Origin: Cellvibrionaceae bacterium
Lineage (GTDB): Bacteria > Pseudomonadota > Gammaproteobacteria > Pseudomonadales > Cellvibrionaceae
NCBI GenBank assembly: GCA_030597965.1
Contig: JAUVQU010000135.1
Coordinates: 1 to 6,517 of the forward strand
Length of the DNA: 6,517 nt
Reading direction: 5' to 3'
Shown here: positions 1 through 5,237 of the stretch, in pieces
Numbering within the stretch: position 1 is the first letter of the stretch
How the letters are laid out: each line of letters begins with the position of its first letter
Notes under the pieces: model-generated
Told to the model about the DNA's origin: nothing
The model's input: only the letters and a program-made list of their open reading frames with translations
The model's database searches: none
Made by a program: the position numbers and the translations under genes

Positions 1-270
1 AATCGCCTCACCTTCAATCCCAGACTCTACTTTCCCCAAGTCTTCAGGCTCAACACTTACATCGACTGATTCATCCGGCTGGTCGAGCTTTCCAACGTCT
101 CCCTTTCCAGAAGGTCCTTGGCCAGAAAGCTCTTGATCAGAAAAATCTCGGGCAGCGCGCCTTCGAAAAACCAATACCGACAAAACAATTGCCAACACCA
201 ACGCAAACCCCAGCAGGAGTACGGTGTAATTCTCCTGTATCAATGCATTGATTTCTGTCCAAATGTCCAC
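1..270 (-). CDS. ftsY: N-terminal fragment of a membrane-anchored protein, probably the SRP receptor FtsY
   Basis: The minus strand is open for 90 codons from a GTG at 270 to the window edge. The start is fixed from both sides: a GAGG ribosome binding site (278-281) lies 7 bases upstream, and an in-frame TGA (280-282) rules out a longer form. The product begins MDIWTEINALIQ. It has one hydrophobic segment at about residues 16-35 (TVLLLGFALVLAIVLSVLVF), then RRR, then a Gly/Ser/Asp/Glu-rich acidic stretch. The Arg cluster after the segment predicts N-out/C-in topology. The FtsY name is inferred mainly from position, because ftsY is commonly divergent from rsmD in gammaproteobacteria and FtsY has a variable acidic N-terminal A domain before its GTPase NG domain. 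The NG domain lies outside the window, so the name is unproven. ZipA has a similar N-terminal shape but normally lies beside ligA. The reading frame itself is well supported. Confidence 0.55.
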   Translation of the reverse strand, partial: MDIWTEINALIQENYTVLLLGFALVLAIVLSVLVFRRRAARDFSDQELSGQGPSGKGDVGKLDQPDESVDVSVEPEDLGKVESGIEGEAI

Positions 271-427
271 GACTAAACCTCACTAACGACTGCTGATATG
301 TTCGCATTCACTGCAAACTGTGTATTCATAATGAAAGCGAGGCATTTTACCGGCATACTGGCCGCTCTAACACTGAAACTCGCAAATTATTTTATTTTTC
401 CATTTTTTTCAATCGAGACCCCGCACT
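271..427. other. Divergent intergenic region between putative ftsY and rsmD
   Basis: These 157 bases must hold the start signals of both divergent genes. On the minus strand TAAAAT (344-349) resembles a -10 box about 70 bases before the GTG start, but no convincing -35 accompanies it. On the plus strand CATAAT (326-331) is a possible -10 with a poor TTCGCA 19 bases upstream. Just before rsmD there is a T-rich tract (about 387-409). I cannot assign either promoter with confidence. Confidence 0.35.
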
Positions 428-1039
428 TTGCCCGCAAGACGCCCTCATCATTCAAAAAAAGCACCCCATGGCGCCCAGCAATTACGCATTATTGGCGGTC
501 AATGGCGCGGCCGAAAACTGAGCTTCCCTTCTGCCGATGGACTGCGCCCTACCGGCGACCGAACCCGCGAAACGCTTTTTAACTGGCTTGTGCCGGACTT
601 GCACAACGCGCAATGTCTGGATTTATTTTCTGGTTCTGGCGCACTGGGCATTGAGGCATTATCAAGAGGCGCCGCCCACACAACATTTTTAGAAACAAAC
701 GCCGTTGCCGTGCAACAGCTTAAAAAAAATCTCCAACTTCTAGACTGCCAACAAAGCCGCGTCGAACAAACCGACGCCTTACACTGGTTAAACCAAACCC
801 CCAACAATCAGGCCGATATAGTCTTTATTGATCCCCCCTTCGCTCTCGATCTGTGGGATCAAATCATTGAAAGGCTTGACCGACACCACTGGCTCAGAGA
901 TCAAGCCGCCATCTACATAGAAAGCCCAAAAAAAGTAGCGCTCCACACACCGGCCAACTGGCATATGCACAGAGAAAAAGTATCGGGCGATGTGTGCTAC
1001 CGGCTTTATTATTACCAACCCGATGGCTGCCCGTCGTAG
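428..1039 (+). CDS. rsmD: 16S rRNA (guanine(966)-N2)-methyltransferase RsmD
   Basis: RsmD transfers a methyl group from S-adenosylmethionine to N2 of G966 of 16S rRNA in the 30S subunit. The 203-residue product is close to the usual length of about 200. It carries the family N-terminal signature QLRIIGGQWRGRKL (18-31), GLRPTGDRTRETLFNWL (38-54), the SAM-binding motif I LDLFSGSGALGIEALSRGA (64-82), and the catalytic DPPF motif of N2-guanine methyltransferases (135-138). The start is uncertain. The frame is open from about 377 but has no ATG before the conserved region. TTG at 428 gives a short basic leader like that of E. coli RsmD, with only a weak GAGA (415-418) as ribosome binding site. It lies 108 bases upstream of coaD on the same strand, so co-transcription is possible. 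Confidence 0.95.
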   Translation: MPARRPHHSKKAPHGAQQLRIIGGQWRGRKLSFPSADGLRPTGDRTRETLFNWLVPDLHNAQCLDLFSGSGALGIEALSRGAAHTTFLETNAVAVQQLKKNLQLLDCQQSRVEQTDALHWLNQTPNNQADIVFIDPPFALDLWDQIIERLDRHHWLRDQAAIYIESPKKVALHTPANWHMHREKVSGDVCYRLYYYQPDGCPS

Positions 1040-1066
1040 CGCCTCGCTTTGTGCTGGGCGGTTAAA

Positions 1067-1094
1067 TTGTTTACCATCGCGGCAACCCTATTAA
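1067..1094 (+). promoter_or_regulatory. Possible coaD promoter (weak)
   Basis: TTGTTT (1067-1072) and TATTAA (1089-1094) are separated by 16 bases in the rsmD-coaD gap and would give a leader of about 45-50 bases. Each box matches consensus at about four of six positions. The region is AT-rich, so chance matches are likely, and coaD may instead be read from the rsmD promoter. Confidence 0.25.
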
Positions 1095-1118
1095 AAAACC
1101 ATTAAAAACCCTATTAAA
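1084..1118 (+). repeat. Three short AT-rich direct repeats upstream of coaD
   Basis: The 12-base unit AACCCTATTAAA occurs exactly at 1084-1095 and 1107-1118. A shortened copy, AACCATTAAA, lies between them at 1097-1106. The array sits 29 bases before the coaD start and overlaps the possible -10 box. It could be replication slippage or a binding site for a regulator. Nothing in the sequence distinguishes the two. Confidence 0.5.
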
Positions 1119-1147
1119 GTCACGCTTTTAAAGCCTGAGAGAAACAC

Positions 1148-1624
1148 ATGAAACGAGTGGTTTATCCCGGTACCTTTGACCCGATCACCAAGGGACACAT
1201 CGATATCGTCGAGCGCGCCTGTAAAATGTTCGACCACGTCGTCATCGCCATCGCCAACAGCTCTTCCAAAAGCCCCATGTTTACGCTTGAGGAGCGCATA
1301 GATCTAACGCAAAGGTCATTGGCGCATTTGGACAATATAGAGGTCTGCGGATTCAGAGCATTATTGGTGGACCTGGCGAAAGAGCACGACGCCTTAGGGG
1401 TTATTCGCGGCCTGCGCTCAACCACCGATTTTGAATACGAGCTGCAATTGGCCAACATGAATCGCGTACTATCACCCGATATGGAAAGTATTTTTCTTAC
1501 CCCCGCAGAAAATCTCGGTTCAATTTCATCTTCGCTGGTCAGAGAAATTGCGGTCATGGGTGGCGATGTATCGAAATTCGTATCACCCGTTGTACTGGAA
1601 GCACTCCATAAACAATTGGGCTAA
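1148..1624 (+). CDS. coaD: Phosphopantetheine adenylyltransferase (PPAT)
   Basis: CoaD catalyses the penultimate step of coenzyme A synthesis: 4'-phosphopantetheine plus ATP gives dephospho-CoA plus pyrophosphate, in the cytoplasm. The 158-residue product matches the bacterial family length (E. coli 159). Visible nucleotidyltransferase features are YPGTFDPITKGH at the N-terminus, containing the T/HxGH ATP-binding motif (TKGH, 14-17), then VIRGLRSTTDFEYELQLANMN (85-105) in the substrate site, and ISSSLVREI (126-134), which is the ISSTxxRE signature with Ser for Thr. ATG at 1148 follows GAGAGA (1137-1142) by 5 bases. It ends 12 bases from the convergent mutM. CoaBC, which acts earlier in the same pathway, lies about 2.4 kb away in this window. 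Confidence 0.97.
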   Translation: MKRVVYPGTFDPITKGHIDIVERACKMFDHVVIAIANSSSKSPMFTLEERIDLTQRSLAHLDNIEVCGFRALLVDLAKEHDALGVIRGLRSTTDFEYELQLANMNRVLSPDMESIFLTPAENLGSISSSLVREIAVMGGDVSKFVSPVVLEALHKQLG

Positions 1625-1636
1625 TACTGATCCGAT

Positions 1637-2452
1637 CTATTTTTGGCAGTCGGTGCAATACACCGTACTACGCTGCCCTAGACGTACTTCTTTTAGTGGT
1701 TTTTCACACACTACACACGGCTCGCCACCGCGACCATAAACCGTCAGCTCCTGCTTAAAGTAGCCAGGCTTGCCGTCACCTCCCACAAAGTCTCGCAGTG
1801 TGGTGCCTCCCTGCTTAATAGCCTTACTCAAAACCTGCCGTATTTCATCAAATAACACCGCGTAAGCCGCCCGGCTTACCTTGCCCGCAGGCTTAGTTGG
1901 TCGGATGCCGGCCTTAAACAACGCCTCATTGGCATAGATATTCCCTACCCCCACGACAATGCGACTGTCCATAATGAATGTTTTCACGGCCTGAGTTCGC
2001 TTGCGACTGCGCTGGTACAGCAGCTCCGCCGTAAAGTCCTCCGACAAAGGCTCCGGACCAAGATGACTGATCAGCGGATGAACTTCTACCGGTTCTGAAG
2101 TCCACAATACAGCACCAAATCGACGCGGGTCGTTGAGCCTTAAAATCTTGCCTCCCGCGAACGCTATATCCACATGGTCATGTTTTAAAAGCTTGGTTTT
2201 TGAAGAGACGATTCTCACATTGCCCGACATACCCAAATGCATCAATACACTGCCCGACGCAAAACGAAGTAATAAATATTTACCGCGACGCGCTACTTCG
2301 AGCAACTCCTGCCCTTCTATCAGCGCGGGTAAATTACTCGGTACAGGCCAGCGTAAACGCGCATCACGAACAGTGACGCGCTCCACTTTTCGTCCTTCAA
2401 TATGTGGCGCAATTCCGCGACGACTGGTTTCAACTTCAGGCAATTCAGGCAT
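1637..2452 (-). CDS. mutM: Formamidopyrimidine-DNA glycosylase (Fpg/MutM)
   Basis: MutM is a bifunctional glycosylase/AP lyase that removes 8-oxoguanine and formamidopyrimidines in base excision repair. The 271-residue protein (E. coli 269) begins MPELPEVET, giving the catalytic N-terminal proline (Pro2) and Glu3. Lys58 sits in ARRGKYLLL, and the lesion-binding loops MHLGMSG (71-77) and NDPRRFG (107-113) are intact. The helix-two-turn-helix segment contains VGVGNIYANEALF (167-179). The C-terminal zinc finger has all four cysteines (246, 249, 266, 269; C-X2-C-X16-C-X2-C) with GQRSTVYC carrying the conserved Arg261. All catalytic residues appear present. It lies downstream of rpmB-rpmG on the same strand but behind a terminator, so it is expressed by read-through or by its own promoter, which I could not place. 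Ribosome binding is weak (GAAAAGAA directly before ATG). Confidence 0.98.
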   Translation of the reverse strand: MPELPEVETSRRGIAPHIEGRKVERVTVRDARLRWPVPSNLPALIEGQELLEVARRGKYLLLRFASGSVLMHLGMSGNVRIVSSKTKLLKHDHVDIAFAGGKILRLNDPRRFGAVLWTSEPVEVHPLISHLGPEPLSEDFTAELLYQRSRKRTQAVKTFIMDSRIVVGVGNIYANEALFKAGIRPTKPAGKVSRAAYAVLFDEIRQVLSKAIKQGGTTLRDFVGGDGKPGYFKQELTVYGRGGEPCVVCEKPLKEVRLGQRSTVYCTDCQK

Positions 2453-2497
2453 TTCTTTTCATCTAATCAATGCGTTAAAGGAGGCTTTATTCTGGGC

Positions 2498-2527
2498 ATA
2501 AAAAAGCCCGACATATAGCCGGGCTTT
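2498..2527 (-). terminator. Rho-independent terminator after rpmB-rpmG
   Basis: Read on the minus strand, an 8-bp stem AAAGCCCG / CGGGCTTT (arms 2527-2520 and 2510-2503) closes a 9-base loop. The U-tract overlaps the end of the stem (TTTTTT, 2505-2500, then AT). It begins 23 bases after the rpmG stop. No T-run follows on the plus strand, so it acts on minus-strand transcripts and separates rpmG from mutM. Confidence 0.9.
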
Positions 2528-2550
2528 CGAGGCAAACAGCAAATTGGTAT

Positions 2551-2718
2551 TTACTTGATTTTGCCTTCTTTGTACATAACGTGCTTACGTACAACAGGAT
2601 CGTACTTTTTCATTTCCATTTTTTCTGGAGTGTTACGCTTGCTCTTGTCGGTCGTGTAGAAGTGACCAGTACCAGCGCTGGAGTTTAGACGAATTAATTC
2701 GCGTGCACCTTTAGCCAT
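2551..2718 (-). CDS. rpmG: 50S ribosomal protein L33 (bL33, zinc-independent form)
   Basis: A 55-codon gene encodes a protein beginning MAKGARELIRLNSSAGTGHF and ending KHVMYKEGKIK. It has the same length as E. coli L33 and aligns with it nearly position for position, including SAGTGHFYTT and KYDPVVRKHV. L33 is a small basic protein of the large subunit near the E site. The zinc-binding cysteine pairs of the C+ form are absent, so this is the C-minus form. ATG at 2718 follows AAGGA by a spacer of about 8 bases. Only 11 bases separate it from the upstream rpmB, and a terminator follows, so the two form a short operon. Confidence 0.97.
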   Translation of the reverse strand: MAKGARELIRLNSSAGTGHFYTTDKSKRNTPEKMEMKKYDPVVRKHVMYKEGKIK

Positions 2719-2729
2719 GATTTAGTTCC

Positions 2730-2966
2730 TTATACCTTTTCGCCGCGAGCGCGGACGTCTGTCAATACTTGCTCAATACCGACCTTGTCGATAATGCGCA
2801 TACCTTTAGCGGAAACCTTCAGCTTCACAAAACGCTTTTCTGACTCAAGCCAAAAACGGTGAGTGTGCAGGTTTGGCAAAAAACGACGCTTGGTGTGGTT
2901 CTTTGCGTGAGATACATTATTACCGGTGATTGGACGCTTGCCAGTCACTTGACATACCTTGGACAT
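2730..2966 (-). CDS. rpmB: 50S ribosomal protein L28 (bL28)
   Basis: The 78-residue product begins MSKVCQVTGKRPITGNNVSH and ends VRARGEKV, matching E. coli L28 in length and almost throughout. This includes the TKRRFLPNLHTHRFW and SEKRFVKLKVSAKGMR segments. L28 is a late-assembling protein of the 50S subunit. An in-frame GTG five codons upstream (2981) was rejected. ATG at 2966 gives the universal MS(K/R)VCQVTGKRP start, and the GAGG that would overlap that GTG sits 9 bases before the ATG as its ribosome binding site. Only one cysteine is present, so this is not a zinc-binding form. It is the first gene of the rpmB-rpmG operon. Confidence 0.97.
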   Translation of the reverse strand: MSKVCQVTGKRPITGNNVSHAKNHTKRRFLPNLHTHRFWLESEKRFVKLKVSAKGMRIIDKVGIEQVLTDVRARGEKV

Positions 2967-2992
2967 CTTTCTTTGCCTCACTTCTACAGATG

Positions 2993-3022
2993 ATCGTTGC
3001 TATAAAAAATTAGAACAACGAT
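2993..3022 (-). promoter_or_regulatory. Near-perfect 30-base hairpin in the rpmB leader
   Basis: ATCGTTG (2993-2999) and CAACGAT (3016-3022) form a perfect 7-bp inverted repeat. On the minus-strand transcript the pairing continues inward to 13 positions with one G-U pair and one mismatch, around a UUUU loop. It ends 26 bases before the rpmB ATG and leaves the ribosome binding site free. No U-tract follows, so it is not a terminator. It could be a 5' mRNA stabilising hairpin, a ribosomal-protein feedback site, or a DNA operator. Confidence 0.5.
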
Positions 3023-3024
3023 AC

Positions 3025-3057
3025 GGAATACTTTAATCAGGATTGCAGCCAAACCAA
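3025..3057 (-). promoter_or_regulatory. Possible rpmB-rpmG promoter
   Basis: Two overlapping candidates are seen on the minus strand: TTGGTT (3057-3052) with TAAAGT (3035-3030), and TTGGCT (3052-3047) with TATTCC (3030-3025), each with a 16-base spacer. The first would start transcription near 3023, placing the 30-base hairpin at the very 5' end of the mRNA. The matches to consensus are modest. A promoter is expected here because the radC terminator lies just upstream. Confidence 0.3.
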
Positions 3058-3104
3058 AAACCCTCATGTGGGTCGTCTTCTCAAACCCAAATCCGGGCGG
3101 CTAC

Positions 3105-3135
3105 AAAAGAGCGGCGTTTTATATCAAAAGCGCTC
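3105..3135 (-). terminator. Rho-independent terminator after radC
   Basis: On the minus strand a stem is formed from GAGC-GC-TTTT (3135-3126) and AAAA-GC-GCTC (3120-3109), the latter with two single-base bulges, around a 5-base loop (3125-3121). A short TTTT tract follows (3108-3105). It begins 60 bases beyond the radC stop. The bulges and the short U-tract make it weaker than the rpmG terminator. Confidence 0.6.
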
Positions 3136-3195
3136 CCCAATAGCAAATAATTCGTGCTTTTAAGGCAATAAAAATCAGTGCCGATCAAAAAATGA

Positions 3196-3873
3196 TCATT
3201 TTAGCCATCCGCGCTCCGCAAAAGAGGTGACACTGCCCTCTCCCACAATGAGATGATCCAACACTCTGATGTCCAACAATCCCAGGGCCTGCTGCAGCCT
3301 TTCAGTGATTCTGTGGTCCGCCTGACTGGGTTCCGCCACCCCTGATGGATGATTGTGGGCAAAGATCACCGCCGCCGCATTCTCCGCCAACGCCTGGGTT
3401 ACGACCTCACGGGGATAGACACTGGCGCCGTCGATCGTTCCCATAAACAACTCCTGATAGCGCAACAACCTATGTTGATTATCCAGCCACAAGGCCACAA
3501 ACACTTCCTGGCGGCGGTGGCGAAGCTGCTGGGTGAGATAATCTTTCACTGCCCCCGGGCTTGAAAAGATCTCTCCCTCCTCCAAAACCTCAGCCAAGTG
3601 ACGACGCCCCATCTCAAGCACCGCCTGTAGCTGTGCAAATTTTGCAGGGCCCAACCCCTCACCTGCGCAGAAAAGTGGTTGATCTGCTGCTAAAATAGCA
3701 CGAAGTCCGCCGAAATCAGTCAAAAGCTGTCGGGAAAGGTCCACGGCCGATTTTCCTGCACAGCCTGTGCGCAGAAATATTGCCAGTAACTCCGCATCGG
3801 ACAACGACCCCGCACCATGATGCAATAGTTTTTCGCGAGGCCGCTCTTCCAAGGGCCAATCGTTGATAGCCAT
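3196..3873 (-). CDS. radC: RadC family protein (UPF0758), JAMM/MPN+ domain
   Basis: The 225-residue product has two parts. The N-terminal helical region (WPLEERPREKLL, LSDAELLAIFLRTG at 24-37) includes a helix-hairpin-helix (GLGPAKFAQLQ, 73-83). A C-terminal JAMM/MPN+ domain carries the putative metal ligands HNHPSG (His173, His175) and Asp186, with Glu123 upstream as the likely catalytic acid. The cellular role is unsettled. The radC102 repair phenotype of E. coli was traced to recG, and the JAMM fold suggests a metal-dependent hydrolase, but no substrate is established. I chose ATG at 3873 over the in-frame GTG at 3879 because AAGGAG (3884-3879) sits 5 bases before the ATG and overlaps the GTG, and MAIxDWP is the common family start. 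It diverges from coaBC and sits upstream of rpmB-rpmG, as in E. coli. Confidence 0.95.
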   Translation of the reverse strand: MAINDWPLEERPREKLLHHGAGSLSDAELLAIFLRTGCAGKSAVDLSRQLLTDFGGLRAILAADQPLFCAGEGLGPAKFAQLQAVLEMGRRHLAEVLEEGEIFSSPGAVKDYLTQQLRHRRQEVFVALWLDNQHRLLRYQELFMGTIDGASVYPREVVTQALAENAAAVIFAHNHPSGVAEPSQADHRITERLQQALGLLDIRVLDHLIVGEGSVTSFAERGWLK

Positions 3874-3878
3874 AGACA

Positions 3879-3884
3879 CTCCTT
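3879..3884 (-). promoter_or_regulatory. Ribosome binding site that fixes the radC start
   Basis: AAGGAG on the minus strand is followed by TGTCT and then ATG. It is a near-ideal Shine-Dalgarno sequence for the ATG at 3873. The alternative GTG at 3879 begins at the last base of the motif and so could not use it. Confidence 0.85.
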
Positions 3885-3930
3885 GTCTCTACTAATCAGA
3901 GGATTTAAACCAAACTGTTGATCAAGTCCA

Positions 3931-3939
3931 TTTATACCA
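3931..3939 (-). promoter_or_regulatory. Candidate radC promoter (extended -10)
   Basis: The minus strand reads TGG-TATAAA (3939-3931): a -10 hexamer with five of six consensus bases preceded by the TGn extension. No good -35 box is seen at the expected distance, as is common with extended -10 promoters. Transcription would begin near 3924, giving a leader of about 50 bases. Confidence 0.4.
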
Positions 3940-3959
3940 GCTCAGCACAATGGTATCTT
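3931..3959 (+). promoter_or_regulatory. Candidate coaBC promoter (extended -10)
   Basis: The plus strand has TGG-TATCTT (3951-3959), an extended -10 with four of six hexamer matches, and TTTATA (3931-3936) 17 bases upstream as a -35 with four of six matches. The start would fall near 3966, giving a leader of about 29 bases. The TTTATA box is the complement of the -10 of the opposing radC promoter. Confidence 0.35.
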
Positions 3960-3994
3960 AAACCCCGTTAAATCCCCTGACTAGCCGATAATTT

Positions 3995-5197
3995 ATGAGC
4001 GCATTGACCAACAAACACATCCTACTGGGCGTTACCGGTGGTATTGCCGCCTACAAAAGCGCCGAATTAATTCGCCGTCTGCAAGACCAAGGTGCTGACG
4101 TACGTGTAGTCATGACCTCTGGTGCGCAGGAATTTATTACTCCGCTTACTCTGCAGGCGCTCTCTGGCAACCCGGTACACACCGCTCTATTAGACCCGGA
4201 GGCCGAGGCAGGCATGGGTCACATCGAACTCGCTCGCTGGGCTGATTTATTACTGGTCGCTCCCGCTACGGCTGATTTTATGGCTCGTTTCTGTCAGGGC
4301 AAGGGCGACGACTTATTAACTACCGTATGCCTCGCCACACCCGCGCCTATTTGTATCGCGCCCGCCATGAATCAAGGCATGTGGGCCGCCGAGGCAACTC
4401 AAGCCAATCTGAAGGTTCTAAAGGGGCGAGATGTCACCTTGTTTGGGCCGGCGTCAGGCGTGCAAGCTTGCGGCGATATTGGCCTGGGGCGGATGCTGGA
4501 AGTGGAAGAGCTTGTTGATCTCGTCATTCAGCAATTCCAGCCCGGCTGCCTAGCAGGAAAACACATTGTCATCACTGCAGGGCCCACTCGCGAAGCCATT
4601 GACCCAGTGCGCTACATCAGCAATCACAGCTCCGGTAAAATGGGCTATGCCCTTGCCTCCGCCGCTCGTGATGCAGGAGCCAAAGTGACGCTCATCTCTG
4701 GCCCTACCGCCCTTGCCACGCCGGAACGTTGTCATGTCATCAATGTCACCAGTGCCCAAGATATGTACGACGCCAGTATCGCAACGCTTGGTGAGGTCGA
4801 TGTATTCATTGCCTCCGCTGCTGTGGCCGACTATCGCCCAGTTACTTTTGCCGAACAAAAAATCAAGAAAAGCGCTGACTCCGACGACATGTCCATTCAT
4901 CTGGTTAAGAACCCTGACATAGTGGCGGCAATTGGCAGCAACGCCCAGCGCCCCTTCACCGTCGGCTTTGCTGCTGAAACACAGCAGGTGGTTGAGTACG
5001 CCAAGGATAAGCTGGCACGCAAGAATCTGGACATGATCATTGCCAATGACGTCTCACGCACAGATATTGGATTTAACAGTGAATATAACGCTGTAACACT
5101 GATTACATCAGACAGCGAAGAACATTTACCCTCTTGCCGTAAGACGCAATTAGCACAAACAATCATCAACCGTATTAGCGTCGCTTTAGCTCAGTAA
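3995..5197 (+). CDS. coaBC: Bifunctional phosphopantothenoylcysteine decarboxylase / phosphopantothenate-cysteine ligase
   Basis: CoaBC performs two successive steps of coenzyme A synthesis: CTP-dependent ligation of cysteine to 4'-phosphopantothenate, then FMN-dependent decarboxylation to 4'-phosphopantetheine. The 400-residue protein (E. coli Dfp is 406) has both halves. The N-terminal CoaC flavoprotein domain shows GVTGGIAAYKSAELIRRL, active-site His76 (HIELARWAD), the PAMNxxMW motif with Asn126, and the clamp cysteine Cys159 in ACGDIGLGRM. The C-terminal CoaB domain (from about 187) shows ITAGPTREAIDPVRYISNHSSGKMG with Asn210, AAVADYRP (275-282), and Lys289 in EQKIKK. All named residues correspond to functional residues of the E. 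coli enzyme. There is no strong ribosome binding site before ATG 3995. No terminator is seen in the 40 bases before the next gene, so co-transcription with it is likely. Confidence 0.98.
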   Translation: MSALTNKHILLGVTGGIAAYKSAELIRRLQDQGADVRVVMTSGAQEFITPLTLQALSGNPVHTALLDPEAEAGMGHIELARWADLLLVAPATADFMARFCQGKGDDLLTTVCLATPAPICIAPAMNQGMWAAEATQANLKVLKGRDVTLFGPASGVQACGDIGLGRMLEVEELVDLVIQQFQPGCLAGKHIVITAGPTREAIDPVRYISNHSSGKMGYALASAARDAGAKVTLISGPTALATPERCHVINVTSAQDMYDASIATLGEVDVFIASAAVADYRPVTFAEQKIKKSADSDDMSIHLVKNPDIVAAIGSNAQRPFTVGFAAETQQVVEYAKDKLARKNLDMIIANDVSRTDIGFNSEYNAVTLITSDSEEHLPSCRKTQLAQTIINRISVALAQ

Positions 5198-5237
5198 CTG
5201 ATACTTTCGCTCAAGCAAAAGGAAACACAAGGCTCAG

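Larger units (their letters stand above)
2967..3195. other. Gene-free region between radC and rpmB
   Basis: These 229 bases contain no plausible coding frame on either strand. On the minus strand, in order, they hold the radC terminator (3135-3105), a very weak second hairpin ACCC/GGGT followed by TTTT (3073-3056), the candidate rpmB promoter (3057-3025) and the 30-base leader hairpin (3022-2993). All the signals visible here read leftward. Confidence 0.6.

Noticed and set aside
298..582. 94-codon plus-strand frame starting MFAFTANCVFIM
   Set aside because: It overlaps the conserved start of rsmD in another frame, has no recognisable domain or clear ribosome binding site, and is Arg/Pro-rich as frame shadows often are.
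2494..2527. Attenuator-like competing stems around the rpmG terminator (three GGGC/GCCC segments)
   Set aside because: On the transcribed minus strand the competing third segment is made after the terminator hairpin and its U-tract, so it could not prevent termination. No leader peptide or riboswitch-like fold is seen.
2967..2981. Longer rpmB start at GTG 2981
   Set aside because: It would add five residues before the universally conserved L28 start and would consume the GAGG ribosome binding site.
3056..3073. Second terminator downstream of radC (ACCC/GGGT stem plus TTTT)
   Set aside because: The stem is only 4 bp and the T-run overlaps the candidate rpmB -35 region, so it is too weak to call separately.
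3479..3487. DnaA-box-like TTATCCAGC inside radC
   Set aside because: It differs from the TTATNCACA consensus, is single, and lies in coding sequence with no nearby origin features.
3874..3879. Longer radC start at GTG 3879
   Set aside because: The AAGGAG motif overlaps this GTG and is correctly spaced only for ATG 3873, which also gives the usual family N-terminus.
3918..3925. TTGATCAA 8-bp palindrome in the radC-coaBC gap as an operator
   Set aside because: It is too short to be significant alone and does not extend in either direction.
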